A stretch of 64,000 bases of DNA from Delphinapterus leucas (Eukaryota > Chordata > Mammalia > Artiodactyla > Monodontidae), in NCBI RefSeq assembly GCF_002288925.2, contig NW_022097993.1, forward strand, positions 8,648,185-8,712,184. Reading direction: 5' to 3'. The stretch's first letter is position 1. Each line of letters begins with the position of its first letter. Positions 26,255 through 40,560 of the stretch are shown here, piece by piece. The notes below the pieces were generated by a model. That model searched no databases, was not told where the DNA came from, and saw only the letters and a list, made by a program, of their open reading frames with translations. A program made the translations under genes and the position numbers.

Positions 26255-27172
26255 TTTTTCTTTTTCTTTTTTTTTCCATTTCAGCTTTATTGAGGTATAA
26301 CTGACCTATATACAGTTGTGAGATCTTCTAAGCTTACATCATGGTGATTTAATATATGTACACATTATGAAAGGCTTCCCCCCATCTAGGTAATTAACAC
26401 ATCCATCACCTCAGGTATTTATTTGCTTGTTTGTTTTTTGGTGTGAGAACATTTTGCTTGCTTGTTTTGGGTTTTTTTTTTGAAATGCATTGTTAAAGAC
26501 TTTTTATTTTATTTTATGTTGGAGTATAGTTGATTAACAATGTTGTGATGGTGTCAGGTGTACAGCAAAGTGATTCAGTTCTACATATACATGTATCTAT
26601 TCTTGGTGTGAGCACATTTAAGTTCTACAGTCTTAGCAGATTTCAATTATACAACACTGTTATCAACTATAGTCACCACGTTTCACATTACAGCCTCAGG
26701 GCATATTCATCTCATAGTGAAAGTTTGTACCCTTTTACCCTATTTCCCCCACCTTCCAGCTCCTGGCAACCAGTTTTTGCTTCTGTTTCTAGGAGGATGA
26801 CTTAAAAAATTTTTTTAGATTCTACATTAAGTGAGACCATGCAATAGTCGTCTGTCTCTGTCTGGTTCTCTCACTCTGCATAATAACAAGGTCCATCCGT
26901 GTGTTGCAAATAGCAACTTTTTCTTTCTCATGGTTGAATAATATTCCACTGTGTATATATACTGCAAAGGGAAACAGTATGGAGGCGCCTCAGAAAATTA
27001 CAAATAGAACAGCCATATAATCCAGCAGTCCCACTTCTGGGTATATATCCAAAGGAAATGAAAACAAGATATCTGCACCCCCATGACCACTGCAGCATGA
27101 TTCACAACAGCCAAGATACGGAAGCAACCCAAGTGCCCATCGGTAGACGCATTGATAAAGAAGATGTGATAT
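26255..27172 (-). mobile_element. Old L1 with 5' inversion (twin priming) and a nested L1
   Basis: From the poly-T at about 26255, the L1 3' UTR and end of ORF2 read in minus orientation (TTCAGCTTTATTGAGGTATA to TTGAATAATATTCCACTGTG) up to about 26960. From about 26963 to 27172 the same ORF2 region reads in plus orientation (GGAAACAGTATGGAGGCGCC, GGGTATATATCCAAAGGAAA). In the consensus the two arms meet, so one copy was inverted at its 5' end. Flanks TAGCTTCTCCTG and TAGCTTCCTG look like a decayed target duplication. A younger L1 is nested at 26455-26602. Confidence 0.8.
26455..26602 (-). mobile_element. Truncated L1 3' end nested in the inverted L1
   Basis: A T-rich run, then TGTTGGAGTATAGTTGATTA and CAGGTGTACAGCAAAGTGAT. 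It is flanked by TTGGTGTGAGAACATTT (26438-26454) and TTGGTGTGAGCACATTT (26603-26619), a 17-bp target duplication with one mismatch. Confidence 0.87.
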
Positions 27173-28150
27173 TAGCTTCCTGAGTATGGGGAAATGGTAG
27201 GTAAAGTTTTGAGGTTTTGCACATCTGAAAGAGTCTTCATGTTACTCCCATACGCCATGAATAATTTGGCTGAATGTAGAATTCTAGATTGGAGATAATT
27301 TTCCTCCATAATTTTGAAAGTATTGTTCCACTGTCTTCTTCTAATTTTAAGGTTACTAATGAGAAATCCATGCAATCCAGATTCTGGACCCTTTGGGTAT
27401 GTTCTGCTCAGAAAGCATTTAGGATCCCCTTTCTTGCAGGAGTTCTCATATTTCACAAGGGCATCCTCAGTGTGAAGCTTTTTGTTCACAGTGCTGGGTC
27501 CTTGGGGGGCCTTTTACTGTGGCCCCTCCTGCCCTTCATTTTTGGGGAACCAGAATATAATATTTATTTGATAAAATTCCACACTTAGTTTCCCTGTATT
27601 CTTTTTGAGGTACTTCTGTGGGCTGAATATTTGATCTCCTGGAAGTGTCATCCAATTTTCCTACTGTTTTTTGTTTTATTTTCCATCTCTGTCTTTTTTT
27701 TCTATTTTGGGGGAGATTTTCACAGTTTTATCTCCTTTTCTGTTTTCTTCCTTTTCTGCTCTCATGTTTTCCACATCTAGGCATTTTTTTTTTCTGAATC
27801 TGTCCTTATTCATGATTAAAGCATTACTACAAAGGCTGTATAAGCTCTGTATATGTGGCTTGAGTTTATTTTAGTGGCCTCACTTTGGAAGGCTCAGTTC
27901 TTTCACTAGAGGAAGCTGAAGTTTCAATACATAATTTGTTTTTCTTTTGGGCCAACTAATTTCCCCAGAGCAGCATCTTCTACTCTCTTCCCTCAGGAAA
28001 ATAAGCCCACCTGTCAGCATTCATTTCACACACTTGTACTTAATTCCCCTGTTTCTGTTTCCAATAAAGCACCTTGGCTCCACCCTGAACTGGACCAACC
28101 TCTCTAGAAGGAAACCGCTCACACAGAACTTCTGAAGGATCTTGAAATGC
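27173..28150. repeat. Possible very old L1-like sequence
   Basis: Phrases such as GAATGTAGAATTCTAGATTG and TATTGTTCCACTGTCTTCTT resemble the antisense of old mammalian L1 internal sequence. The rest, T-rich with no strong match, is intron. Low certainty. Confidence 0.35.
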
Positions 28151-28169
28151 TAATCCCCAGGCTTCAGTG

Positions 28170-28345
28170 ATGTATATATGAGGCTTCCAGTGCTGGATTC
28201 AGATTCTGACACCAGGGACCTGAGTCCTACCTCTTGCCAAGTCCCTAGGCTTGTCCTGGGGATCAAGTGACATAATGTAGCAGAAACACTCTGCACACTT
28301 GTGAATAGAAGCACTTCGCAAGTCTTAGGCTTTATTAATAAAAGT
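28170..28345 (+). repeat. Probable MIR fragment
   Basis: CCAGTGCTGGATTCAGATTC, CTCTTGCCAAGTCCCTAGGC and GGGGATCAAGTGACATAATG follow the MIR order. Diverged. Confidence 0.5.
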
Positions 28346-28379
28346 GGTGACATTGGGGAAGAATCCAAAACGTTACTGA

Positions 28380-31210
28380 GGGCTGCTTTCTTTTCCTAGA
28401 CTGCTCCGCTTGAAAGGAAAAGTTAATTTAAATGAATCATGCAAAGATGTTGACACAACTGAGTTTACTGCAAGCTGCTGGGGTTTCAAACTTTTCCCTA
28501 AAACCCTGAAATGCTGGTTAATTTAGTTGTCTCACCGACTGAACGACAAAGCAATCTGGGCATCTCCAGCACCCTTTACAAAGACAGCAGCTCTGGCTCC
28601 AAACAAACAAGACTGGTCTTGGTCTTGATGCTTTGTGTGATCAGCTAACCAAGGCAGTTTTATTGGGTAAGAAAATGCATAGATCAGCAAATGAGGCTTG
28701 TTGTTTAATCTAAAGCATCCTTAAAGTAAACATCTACAATCTATAATCTAAAGCTTAAAGCCCTGACTTCTGGCTATGGGATACAGCAAGGAAAAACAAT
28801 GAATACATTTAATAATTATATCATTATTCTTATGTCTAATAAATTACATTTGGACAGAGGAACAGTCACTTTTTAAATTGGTAATTAATGAAACTATGAT
28901 TAGATTTAAAGGTATTCTTGAACGCTTCAAGCCTTTCATTTTATATTCTTTTTTGTTCAGAACAACACATAAGTTAGAGTTTTAAGTAAAAAAAAAATTA
29001 ATGATTTCACTCCACAGTTACCTACCTTGGTACAAGTTCAATTATTGATCACAATATATATTACATAACTCAGTTCCCTAAAATAAAAATCTAGATCTTT
29101 AAGTAAACTTTACAATCAGCCTTTTCACTTTTTACGGCTCAGGAAGGCCTTGCCTTGCTTTGGCTGTTGGCCAAAGGCTGTTGGTATAAATGCCTCTGGT
29201 CCAAAGACTGCCTGGAGGAATGGTAATCTGTTTTCACGTTCAATTGGAAATTTTTTTTTTTGGCACAATTTGGTAGTTAATAATGATGAGATAGATCAGA
29301 AAGTCCCTCCTATTATTCTCTGTATCTGTCTTGTGCAGTATGATAGCCAGTAGCCGTGTACGGCTACTGAACACCTGAGACGTGGCTGGTGCCTCCCAGG
29401 AACTGAATTTCTAAACGTAAACAGCCACCTGCAGCCCTTGGCAACTGTTTTGGGCAGCAGAGCTGGAAGCTCTGTGTCATCACAAGGGATCCACGCCTCA
29501 GAAATTCCTCAAAGGGCTCACTTTCCAACAGGTTGGCCGATGGTCTAAGATTTTTTTGATGCAGTCCCGTTTTATACCCAGAAATATCAAGATCTGTACA
29601 CAGAAGTGGTTGTACTTTGAGTACATGCTGATTGAGAAAACATACAATACAAAAAGCTAGTAAATAATTTCGCGAGGACATTAAATAAGTTTGAACTTTA
29701 TCCATGCCAACAGCACGGCCACGCTCCTGAGAGCAGGCAGCCTAGGTATGTGTAAGGTGTACCACTGGTTCCCTGTGTGGACGGGGCTTGCTGCCCGAAT
29801 GGATGCAAGGAACCCAGGGAGTAGCTCTGCATTCACAGGCTGGAAAGCATTCTTCCAGAACTGAAAGATGAATACGTTAAAGAGCAACTGAAAGATCAAA
29901 ATAGAAGTATGGGGACACCTCATAAGCAGTTAAGAAGCGCCAAAGGGTGGAGGCTCTCTTTTGGGGCATTTTGTGTGCACCCCGGCATGCGTGACGTCCC
30001 TTTTCATCATGGCCCTGTCATTTGGCCTCAGATCTTAAACTCCTACGACTCAGGGATCTTTCCTTCAGGAAAACATAGTTTACTTTATCTTTGGCGCCCC
30101 TTTAAAACCCGGAAATTTTAAAACAAGAGCCTCTCGGTGGTGTGCATTACACGTGATGCGCAATGGTCAGGAGTCACGGAACAGTTTGCTCTAAACACTA
30201 ACACCCTCATTTAGTCACAGATACAAAGGGGTCTCCTTCCCGATGTAGCCCCTCCCCGCCTCCCCCCACCCTGTGGCCACAGGCAGAGGCTGCGGAGTCT
30301 TGTGTCGTGGTTGCTGCCCTCCACCCCCGACTGGAACCTGCAAGGTGCGTGGGAACAACGGGCCTGCTACTGTAGCAGGAACCTCAGTCACCGCCCTGAG
30401 CCCTCTGGTTCTGCAGGTCTGGGGCATCCCGCTGCCTGGCATGGGGGGATGTTACATAATCATCTTGTCTATAATTAAATACGAACTCACAGCATGGATC
30501 TAGAGGAAAACATATTTTGTGATTCTAGGGTGGCTCTACTCCCAAAAGGTATGGATGACAGAAGGAGAAGCGTTCCTTTTACTGCTGAAGCAAATCCTGA
30601 GTTACTGAAACAAAGATTAAATGCTGAACAACCTATGTATTATGAGTTAGCTTCAAACAATATGCTTACTACTTCATACGCTCAAACATCGATGTATTCC
30701 ATAATTCCAGCTCTTAAAATAAGAATTTCCAGTTATTGCTCTAGGTGGCATTAAAAGTGATTCCACGAGTACTAAACCCTGACATTCTAAGCAAATACGT
30801 TGTTCCTCAGAACGGCGGCACACATCGGGCAGCAGGCGGTAACTGCAAGGCGGGCACCGATACTGTGTTCTGCTCTATCACTGAACGAGTAATGATCTTT
30901 CACCAAGTAATGCATGACACATACTAGGTCATCCCAGGAGCGACGCGACTGCTGACCCCGGCATGGCTCTGCTGCTGCCGTTAGTTAATCCGAACAAAGT
31001 GTGGACCACTGGCTGAAAATACATAGTATTTTTTTCTGTTTGGGAGTGGGGAGCACTTGACCAAATCTAAGACTGTACATTAAGTTCCAGCTTCGCTTTT
31101 AAAAACAAAACCAAAGAGCAGCTCCCTTAAGCAAGGGCACAGAGGGACGGGCCCACGACCCGGCGCCTGCAGAACAGGTGTTGCCGTCTTCCCGGTACAC
31201 TGACGTTTAC
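28380..31210. other. KCNQ5 intron between the 95-nt and 96-nt exons
   Basis: Intronic, with AT-rich and mixed parts. A segment at about 29340-29430 (TAGCCAGTAGCCGTGTACGG ... CAGGAACTGAATTTCTAAAC) resembles a short non-autonomous DNA transposon family but I cannot name it. No gene recognised. Confidence 0.45.
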
Positions 31211-31306
31211 CTGGATGAGGCTGGCGGCTGGGTTCCTTCTTTTCTCAAAGTGCTTCTGGCGGTGCTGTTCTTGTACTTTTAATGCAAAACCTGAGCCAAG
31301 AATGCC
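31211..31306 (-). CDS. KCNQ5: KCNQ5 coding exon (exon 7): end of S6 and first half of calmodulin-binding helix A
   Basis: The 96-nt exon is 32 codons, phase 0 to phase 0. It encodes [20 protein letters not shown], which is the end of S6 and the PIP2-sensitive proximal C terminus, then [12 protein letters not shown], the start of helix A. Helix A carries an IQ-type calmodulin-binding motif that runs across the junction to the next exon (LIQ then CVWRSYA). Calmodulin is constitutively bound here in KCNQ channels. From memory, human KCNQ5 has NPAANLIQ, so Ser in place of Asn would be a lineage substitution. The acceptor is TTTTGTTGCAG and the donor GTAAAC. Confidence 0.97.
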
Positions 31307-34300
31307 CTGCAACAAAATACGGAAATAGCGCTGAAAACTTCTTTCCCCCAAACACCATTAAGTAATACAAGTATTTTAAAAAACCCTCTAAGAAGAGTCT
31401 GTGAAAAGGCGAACAGTAGGCAACCTGTCCCTAAACTCATTAAAACAAACACGATTTCCTCTACTGTAACACGTCGGCCAATGGCAAGCAGCTGGGCAGG
31501 AAGCAGAAGGACGTCTGCCCTTCCGGAAGTCACCAGGCCCCACGGTCTCCCATGGGGTAGGAGGAGTCACCACAATTCCAAATAAAAATCACATTTAAAA
31601 AAATGTTTTTGCGTGGCCTTCTCTGTGGCATTTCTTTACGCCTAAGTCAGAGAGAGTGTTCCTATCCAGTGGCGGACAGAGGGGGATTAGAACTTGGGGC
31701 TGTTACTGTCTCGTGGATGTGGACATGGGAGCTTTCCTAGCACTTTGACGACACTACCTGATTTTATACTTTCCATTCACGAAACGGTGGGGGAGGGAGT
31801 GCTTAAGGTTAATCCTCAGCGATGCTATAATTCTACACCTACCAAAGGAAAGTAACAGTGGGGGAGGACAGTTGTCCAGATGAGACACACACTCAGTTTT
31901 GGAAACGTCGAAGGTTTGCCGTTTTGCGTGTCTGTCCAGTAAAGACAAGAGCACAGGTCGATGCAAAGCACCTTCCTGTCTACCTGAGTCTTAACGGCAC
32001 ACTCTGAGCCTGGCTTGCCTTCCTGGCTCTGGCTCACCTGTCAGATCTGGGGGTTGGTAGATGAGCAGTCCCTTCTGGGTTTATGCTAGCTTTTGCTGGT
32101 TTGCTTCCTTCTGCTGTCTCCATCTGCCAAAATTCCGGCTCTCTGATATGGCTGGCCCCTCTTTTCAGTTTGCTTTGGTCTAAATTTGTGGAATCAAGAT
32201 GCTTCGTCTCACCCTTGAGTTGAGGCTGGCTTTGGAGTTTGCTCAGTTCAGTCTCTGGGCTTTGTCTCTAAGCCTCCACTTTATTGGTGTGGGACGCGGA
32301 GCCCCTCTGCTTTCAAGTCTGGGATTTTAGTTGCTAGCTATAAATTATTAGCTTCTTATTAAACTTCAAGGAGTCTAACCCTTAGGCTACATACAGCCGG
32401 GCATTTTATAAGCTCTAAGTCAGTATTTGCCACAGGTAAGGACCGCCTATTTTCCTTTTCTTCACATGTTTGAAGTCACTCAAAGATAGTACAGGCTGCT
32501 CAAGGGGGTGATGGGTCTAGTCCTTGGGAGGTGTTAGGTCTCAGTGGATGAAAACTTGGCGAGGACATTTTGGGGCTCTAGGTAACCTTTAACCTTCCTT
32601 CTCATCCTGAGATTCCACAATTCTGAGTACCTCTGTGACAATGACCAGGTAATAAATAACACAATTCTGTTTAAAATGCAGTTACACGACGACAGTCTTG
32701 TTATTAGTGAGCAGTGACCGACTCCCCCATCGGTCAGGATGAGGGGCTGCGCCGTGAGATGAGGGATGGCGTCTGAGGTCTGTTCCATCTCACTCCCTTA
32801 GTGACTGTGCTGTGCAGCCTGAGGTCCTCACCTCATCCAGGCTGTGACTGAACATACCAAGCTCTACGAAAACCTGGTCTGTAGGATCTTATGTGTAGAT
32901 TTAGACAACATCTCCCTCCATTCAGAGGTTATAAAAATGGCCTTCTGTTTGCAAATCCAAATCAACTCTTAGTTACATATAACTCCTAAATTTCTTGCTG
33001 CTCCTTAAGAGCATTAAGGAAAAGTTTAAGTATTTTCCTTTTAATGTCATTTTTCATGAAGTTTAAACATGCAAGAGACTATGAAACAGCAGAATTTATA
33101 GCATATATTTATATTATGTATATTATGTATTCATATTATATGCATAGATGTGTATAATCCACTCATAGGAAGCATAATTTAGATTTTGTAGGCATTGAAT
33201 TAGCAGCAATAGTTACCATTTTTGAGCATTCATTATGTAAACGTGAAGTTCACAGTTAGATCCCTTTTGGAAAATGAAGACAGGCCAGGCCCTACATAGC
33301 ACAAACTTAGCACCTGCCAAACATATTAAATGTGGTGAAAATCACGTTGGCAGTGCTTAGAAACATTCGCTAGTAGATGGCAAATGTCGGCTGCATGTCT
33401 CCTGAGCCAGACTGTCCATTACAGCAGTCACTGCACTAGCTCTGCTCGTCGTCTTCTTACGGCTGCTGTCCAAGCCTGCCCCACCTCCCTCCGTCCCCAG
33501 CTCAGAAACAGAAACACAAGGCTGGTAAAATAAAGCCTGTTATGTTACATATAAATATATCCTGTAAGTTATGTAAGTATATACATGTAAATATAACTTA
33601 TGTGCTATTCCTTCCAGTATCCATACCGATAGATACAAAGTCTCAGAAATTGATTTTTGTCTTAATTCATTTCCTAAGATCAGATAACAAATTTTGAGGT
33701 TTTAAGTTTTAGAAGTGCTACATAAACACCAAATAAAAAGGAAACACGTATTGGTCAGTATTTAAAATATTTATCCCTTGTTTAATTATAGTTAAAATAT
33801 GCTCCCTTCCAGATTTGAAGAGCCTATCTGTACCCCCCACTCCTGCACTTGGCAAACAGTCTAGACAGAAAGATCCTCTCAGCAGGAGGTAAGGGGCTTC
33901 CGCAGGTGGAGAAAGGCCTGCCCTGCAGGGCGAGGTTGGGCAGGGGTCTCAGGGAAGGGGACCCCTGGTGGAGTTGCTGGTCTGTGTGACTCTGTGATGT
34001 GTGCGAGAGTCCTTCTGCCTTGAGGAAAAGATGGGGAAAGGAGCTTCTCTTTCTTGGTCCTCTGTTTCCTGGGTAGAAGGACCTCAAACAGGGATGGGCC
34101 ACAATCCACCTCTGACTTTTCTTAGCAAAATGCCAACGTGTTCTCCTAATTTCAATCCGACACCCCTGCCAGCCCGCGGGTGCACAAGACATAACGGCAT
34201 TTCCAGCCACCTTGTTTTATTTAAAAGTGTGCGGGAGCCACTGAGTCTTTCATTCAAGTAAGAACTCAGTACCTAACGTGAGGCTGCAGTAAAAAGATCC

Positions 34301-35270
34301 ATGGTGAAGTCTACTTTGCTTGGCACTGTTAGGGCGTGTTCTATGCAAGCAAGATGTTCAGATCTCCAACATGTATTAATTTAATTTGCATATAAAATTG
34401 TAATCACTTTATTGGGAAACCTTTACAAGAATGGCCACTTAGTCTCTGACCCTTAACCTAAGAGCCACACAGCTGAACCTCCTGTGATGGTCCATGGTCT
34501 CAGGATGGAGTCAGGGGGTCTCGCTGAGGTGGGCTGACCTTCAGGCCAAGTGGCCCAGGTCTTTTCACCTTTGAACACTTATGTCTGCTCACTTCTTACC
34601 CTTTTCTTTTCCCTCCCTTGCTGTTACCTCTTCCTGGTCTAATGTGTGTTCTATCACCGTACTTCTACATTGCTGTCTATAATCCTCAGAGGTGTGAAAG
34701 CACAGACCTCACTTTACCAGACTTTTCTCTAAATTAAGCACAGGTTATGAACGAGCCTCGAGGCTGTCCTGGGAGGACGGCACATACACGGGTGCCCATG
34801 GGAACAGCCCAGAGCGGGGAACAGCGCAGAGGGGGCCTCCTTCCCTGCCTGTAGTTCTTCGAGGGATCACACAGGTTGTTATACGTGTGGCCTCAGGATA
34901 AGTATAAACACAACAGAGGCAGATCTTTTGTGCCATTATTTTGGGAAAAGAGCACAAGACTACGTTTTACTGTTTCTAAAGGTATTCTCCTGTAGGGAAT
35001 CTGGTTATTGAGTTGGTCTCTGCCCACTGAATTGCTGGGCAGAGAACTGAATTCTGGTCTGAATTGCTGAGGTTGCCAGATTCAGCAGACTCTGGATAAG
35101 TGAGACGCTTTTTGGACTCTGCTTCATTTTGTCACAGCAGGAAACAAACACATCATGAAAATTTTCTTTGTGACAAGCACCTGACTTACGTCATTGGTCT
35201 TAACAGATTTTCTCTGGGTGTGATAATTTTTCCTACCTGATATTGATAAAGAAATGTACTCAGGGTTTCT
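31307..35270. other. KCNQ5 intron between the 96-nt and 111-nt exons, no recognised element
   Basis: Intronic. AT-rich simple sequence occurs at 33100-33165 and 33540-33605. Reverse open frames of 70-128 residues show no domain. Confidence 0.5.
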
Positions 35271-35274
35271 CTTA

Positions 35275-36004
35275 CAGGCTGACTTGTGTCCAAAATTCAT
35301 AGGCTGTAGTCCTAATCACCAGGACCTCAGATGTAACCTTATTTGGAGAAAAGGTCTTTACGAAGGTAATCAAGTTACAGTGAGCTCATTAGAGTGGGCC
35401 CTAACCTAGTATGTCTGGTGTCCTTTTTATAAAATTAATTAATTAATTAATTTGTTTATTTTTGGCTGCGTTGGGTCCTCCTTGCTGCACGTGGGCTTTC
35501 TCTAGTTGCAGTGACGGGGGGCTACTCTTCCTCGCGGTGCGCAGGCTTCTCATTGCGGTGGCTTCTCTTGTTGCGGAGCACGGGCTCTAGGCTTCAGTGG
35601 TTGTGCACGTGGGCTCAGTAGTTGCGGCGCACGGGCTTAGCTGCCTCGCGGCATGTGGGATCTTCCCGGACCAGGGCTCGAACCTGTGTTCCCTGCACTG
35701 GCAGGCGGATTCTTAACTCCTGAGCCACCAGGGGAGCCCCCCTGGTGTCCTTTTAAGAGGAAACCTGGACACAGACATGGGCAGAGGGAAGACGATGTGA
35801 AGACACAGTGCTCAGACGGCCGTCTACGAGCCCTGGAAGAGGCCGGGCCACATCCTCCCTTGCAGCCCTCAGGAAGAACCGGCCCTGCCAGCTCCGTGAT
35901 CCTGGACTTTCAGCCTCCAGAACTACGAGACAATAAAGTTCTGTTGTTTAAGTCAAGCCAACCAGTCCGTGATGCCTTGTTACAGCAGCCCTAGCAAACC
36001 AACA
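35275..36004 (+). repeat. MaLR (MLT1-like) LTR interrupted by a SINE
   Basis: Left arm 35275-35414: TGTCCAAAATTCATAGGCTG, TGTAACCTTATTTGGAGAAA and GAGTGGGCCCTAACC. Right arm 35755-36004: AAGAGGAAACCTGGACACAG, CTCCAGAACTACGAGACAAT and CAGCAGCCCTAGCAAACC. The two arms form one typical MaLR-type LTR once the SINE is ignored. The subfamily is not certain. Confidence 0.68.
35428..35741 (-). mobile_element. Full-length CHR-type cetacean SINE
   Basis: About 314 bp in minus orientation, starting with an A/T-rich tail containing (TTAA)n. It continues with GGCTGCGTTGGGTCCTCCTT and several GTTGCGG-type units, and ends GAGCCACCAGGGGAGCCCCC. A perfect 13-bp target duplication CTGGTGTCCTTTT is at 35415-35427 and 35742-35754. 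It is inserted in the MaLR LTR. Confidence 0.93.
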
Positions 36005-37154
<1,150 letters not shown>

Positions 37155-39037
37155 CTAAAAACAAAATAAATAGGACGTGCAGCTTAAGTACTTGAGAGGA
37201 AAGTCAGGACCCATGAACAGGGGGCAAAGCAACCTTTCCACTGAATCATCATTCAACCAGTCTGGTTGGTGCATTTTATTACTGTGCTTTAATTTTCCAT
37301 GACGCATAACAGAACTTCTCGTTGTTTAAGGAAGGGAATAGCCTACATACTTGTTCCTCCCTTATAACACAGTTTTCCATCTTTTCTAAGTGCATTCAAA
37401 GAAAGGCTATATTATATAGTAAGTGGATAACCATCAATGATACAGAAACAACAGCACTATGGATTTAGGACTGGATCAGTACACAAAACAATAGTTTATG
37501 TTAATTCAGGCTGTCCATTTATTTCTTTGGCGGGCATTTCCTGAAGGTCTGGTGTGTGCAAGGTATGTGTTTTGATTAGTAGTGGAACAAAAATGAGAGG
37601 TACATAGTTCCTGTCCTGAGATATTTATGGCATAAGAGGGGAGATATGTCCCACAAATCATTAAAACGCAAAATAGGGCAAGACAGGTATTATGATGAAT
37701 GCACAAAATAATCTGCTGCTCAAATTCAAAGAAGAGATTATTACCAGCTTGGGGTGTTGAAGCAGCTTTGTTGGGAAGATGTCATCATACCCAGGCTTTG
37801 AAGGAGGGGTAATATTTTGAGAGGCAGAAATGATAGAGTGATCTAGGGAGGGGAAACAGGTGACCAGCTGCACAGCAGTGAAATAAACAGGGTGGGTTCT
37901 GGAACGTGTGTTCAGTTGGGCCGGAGCACGGTGGGTCTGAAGAGGAGGCTAACCAGCTACGCTGAAGCTGGACCAGGGAGTGTCTTTGAAAAATGATCCC
38001 TGAGTCGTGTCTCCCCGATGGTCAAGTGCTCCAGGGGCTGCCCATGTGCCTTAGAACAAAGCCCTGGCTCCGCTCCAGGACCGATGAGGTTCTGCCTGAT
38101 CTGGTAGAATGATGGGGCAGCTGAATCGCAACAGCGGGAGTGGGGCAGTACAGGGTGGAGAGTAAAGAGATGAGCTGAGGAAGTTCAATAGAAGCGTGTC
38201 TGAGAGGAAGGGGAAGATGAAATCTACATGACTGGAAAGTTTCAGCTGGGAAGATGATTGCCCCATAAATAGAAATATGATAATGAGAAAGAGGAGGGTT
38301 TGGAGCAAAGAAGAAGAGTGGCTTTCAAATGAGAGTTTTTAAACTATCAGTATGACGCTGATCTAGAAATGTCTGAGCAACGAATTAAGAAGGAGAGCTT
38401 GAGTCTTGAGAGAGATTGAGGTTGGCATGAAATCTGGGTTTTGGAATAGGACGCCAAGTGACTCTTTAAGCTCTGTGAAGAAATGAGGTTGCAAAGGGTG
38501 CAAAGGGGGGGCCAAGGGCACCTCCTCAGGAGACACAGACATGTAAGGGATGGAGGGGAAAGGAAAGTCAGAGGAGAATACAGACTTTCAAAAGTAGGAG
38601 GACTGGGAATGGGTTATAGAAACAGAAACTCAATGAAGAGAGTTTCACAGAGGACCAGGTGAGCCCTGATGCCACAGGCTCAGGGAGAACAAGGAGAATG
38701 AGGACTGAGAAAAGATGTGGACACAGAGACAGGGGTCACTGGTGATTTCTAACAGCAGCGGTTTGGGGCAGGCTGTCCTCCCCGGGCTCTGAAGGAGGGC
38801 CAATAAGTTGAGAGGTAGAAACGGTGGAAGAAGAGGCGCTCTGTGATGGAGACCCTCCGGAAGCGCTCGACTCAGCTGGCCACTGCTCCCTAGACCCTCT
38901 CCTCTCTCCTCGCTTCTGTGCTTCTCCTTTTACATCTTTAGCGGCTCCTTTTATGTGGCTCCTCCTACCCCAGCCCACCTCCAAATACTGGATTCTTAAG
39001 CGTTGCTTCTGGGTCTTTTTCTCTTTTAAAAATTCAG
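37155..39037. other. KCNQ5 intron upstream of the 111-nt exon, no recognised element
   Basis: Intronic, with a purine-rich stretch from about 38100 to 38740 on the plus strand. No gene or named repeat recognised. Confidence 0.45.
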
Positions 39038-39045
39038 TTCTATTC

Positions 39046-39400
39046 GAGACTTCCCTGGTGGCGCAGTGGTTGAGAATCCGCCTGCCGATGCAGGGGACAC
39101 GGGTTCGAGCCCTGGTCCGGGAAGGTCCCACCTGCTGTGGAGCAACTAAGCCTGTGTGCCGCAACTACTGAGCCTGCGCTCTAGAGCCTGCGAGCCACAA
39201 CTACTGAGCCCGCGAGCCACAACTACTGACCCCGTGTGCCACAACTACTGAAGCCTGTGTGCCGCGAGTACTGCAGCCCGTGCACCTACAGCCCATGCTC
39301 CGCAACGAGAAGCCACTGCAATGAGAAGCCTGCGCACCGCAATGAAGACCCAACGCAGCCAAAAATAAGTAAATGAAATAACTATATAAAAAAATTAAAA
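39046..39400 (+). mobile_element. Full-length CHR-type cetacean SINE
   Basis: Plus orientation: GAGACTTCCCTGGTGGCGCA, a B-box-like GGTTCGAGCC, then repeated CCACAACTACTGAGCC units and an A-rich tail. TTCTATTC flanks it at 39038-39045 and 39401-39408, an 8-bp target duplication. The A- and B-box region is that of a tRNA-derived promoter. Confidence 0.92.
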
Positions 39401-39615
39401 TTCTATTCTTCTGTAACTTTCCTTTCCCTCTCTCCCCTCCTTTCTCTCTCTTCCCCAGCGACGTGAAACACTCTCATGGGTATAAATACCATTTTTATGC
39501 TGAACACACTGAGTTTCTACCTCCAGGCCAGACCACTCTTCTGAGCTCTGGATTCACACATCTGCAGCGGGTATTCTGTTGGGATGCTGCACAGTCATTT
39601 AAATTGAACATGTCT

Positions 39616-39793
39616 AGGGACTTCCCTGGTGGTCCAGCGGTTAAGACTCCACGCTTCTGCTGCAGGGGGCGCGGGTTGGATCCCTGGTCGGGGAACTAGG
39701 ATCTCGCATGCTGCGTGGCCAAAAAAATAAATAAAGTAAAATAAAATAAAAGCAGGTGTTGTGAATTAAAGGATGTGAAACAAATAAAAAAAT
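39616..39793 (+). mobile_element. Short tRNA-derived cetacean SINE
   Basis: AGGGACTTCCCTGGTGGTCC to TCGCATGCTGCGTGGCC, then a long A-rich tail with TAAA units. It is flanked by AAATTGAACATGTCT (39601-39615) and AAACTGAACATGTTT (39794-39808), a 15-bp target duplication with two mismatches. Confidence 0.9.
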
Positions 39794-40061
39794 AAACTGA
39801 ACATGTTTAAAACGGAAATTGTATCATCCTAAACAAGCCGCTCCCCCGATGACACCCCCTCCTGGTCGACAGCCCCACTGACCACCGTGCTGCTCAATCA
39901 GAAGCCTTGGGGCACTGCTGCCTCTCCCTCCCCACAGGTGTCTCTCTGAATACCTCAGCAGGTTCCGCTGCTTTGATCTCCCCAATCCCACTGCCTTCTC
40001 TCTGTCATCACGGCCACCACTGAAGACGGGGCTGCTAGAGCAGCCTCTTTTTTTTCTTAGA

Positions 40062-40560
40062 CGATAATTATTCCAGTTTTATTAAGGAATGGTTGACATA
40101 CATCACTGTTTAAGGTGTACGGCATGACGGTGTGATTGACACGTACTGTGAAATGACGACCACAGCAGGGTTGGTGAACATCCATTATCTCATAGAGATG
40201 CAGAGAAAGAAAAGAGTGATGAGAACTTTTAGGCTTTACTCTCTGAGCTTTCCTGTATATCACATGGGAATGTCAACTACAGTCACCATGTGGTACTAAC
40301 ATCCCTGGTACTAGTTTACCTTATAACTGGAAGTTGGTGCCTTTTGACCACCTTCCTCCACTCCCCGCCCCTCTCGTAACCACAAATACCATCTCTTTCC
40401 GTGGTTTTTTTTGGTAAGCTTCCACATATAAGTGAGATCACACAGTGTCTGTCTTTGTCTGCCTTGTTTCACTTAGCACTCAAGGTCCATGCACGTGGTC
40501 GCGGATGACAGGGTTTCCTCGTTTTCGTGGCTAAGTAGCACCGTCGTGTATACACCACAC
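40062..40560 (-). repeat. Old L1M 3' end
   Basis: Minus orientation: TTCCAGTTTTATTAAGGAAT, then AACATCCATTATCTCATAGA, AAGTGAGATCACACAGTGTC and GCTAAGTAGCACCGTCGTGT. Strongly diverged. Confidence 0.78.
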
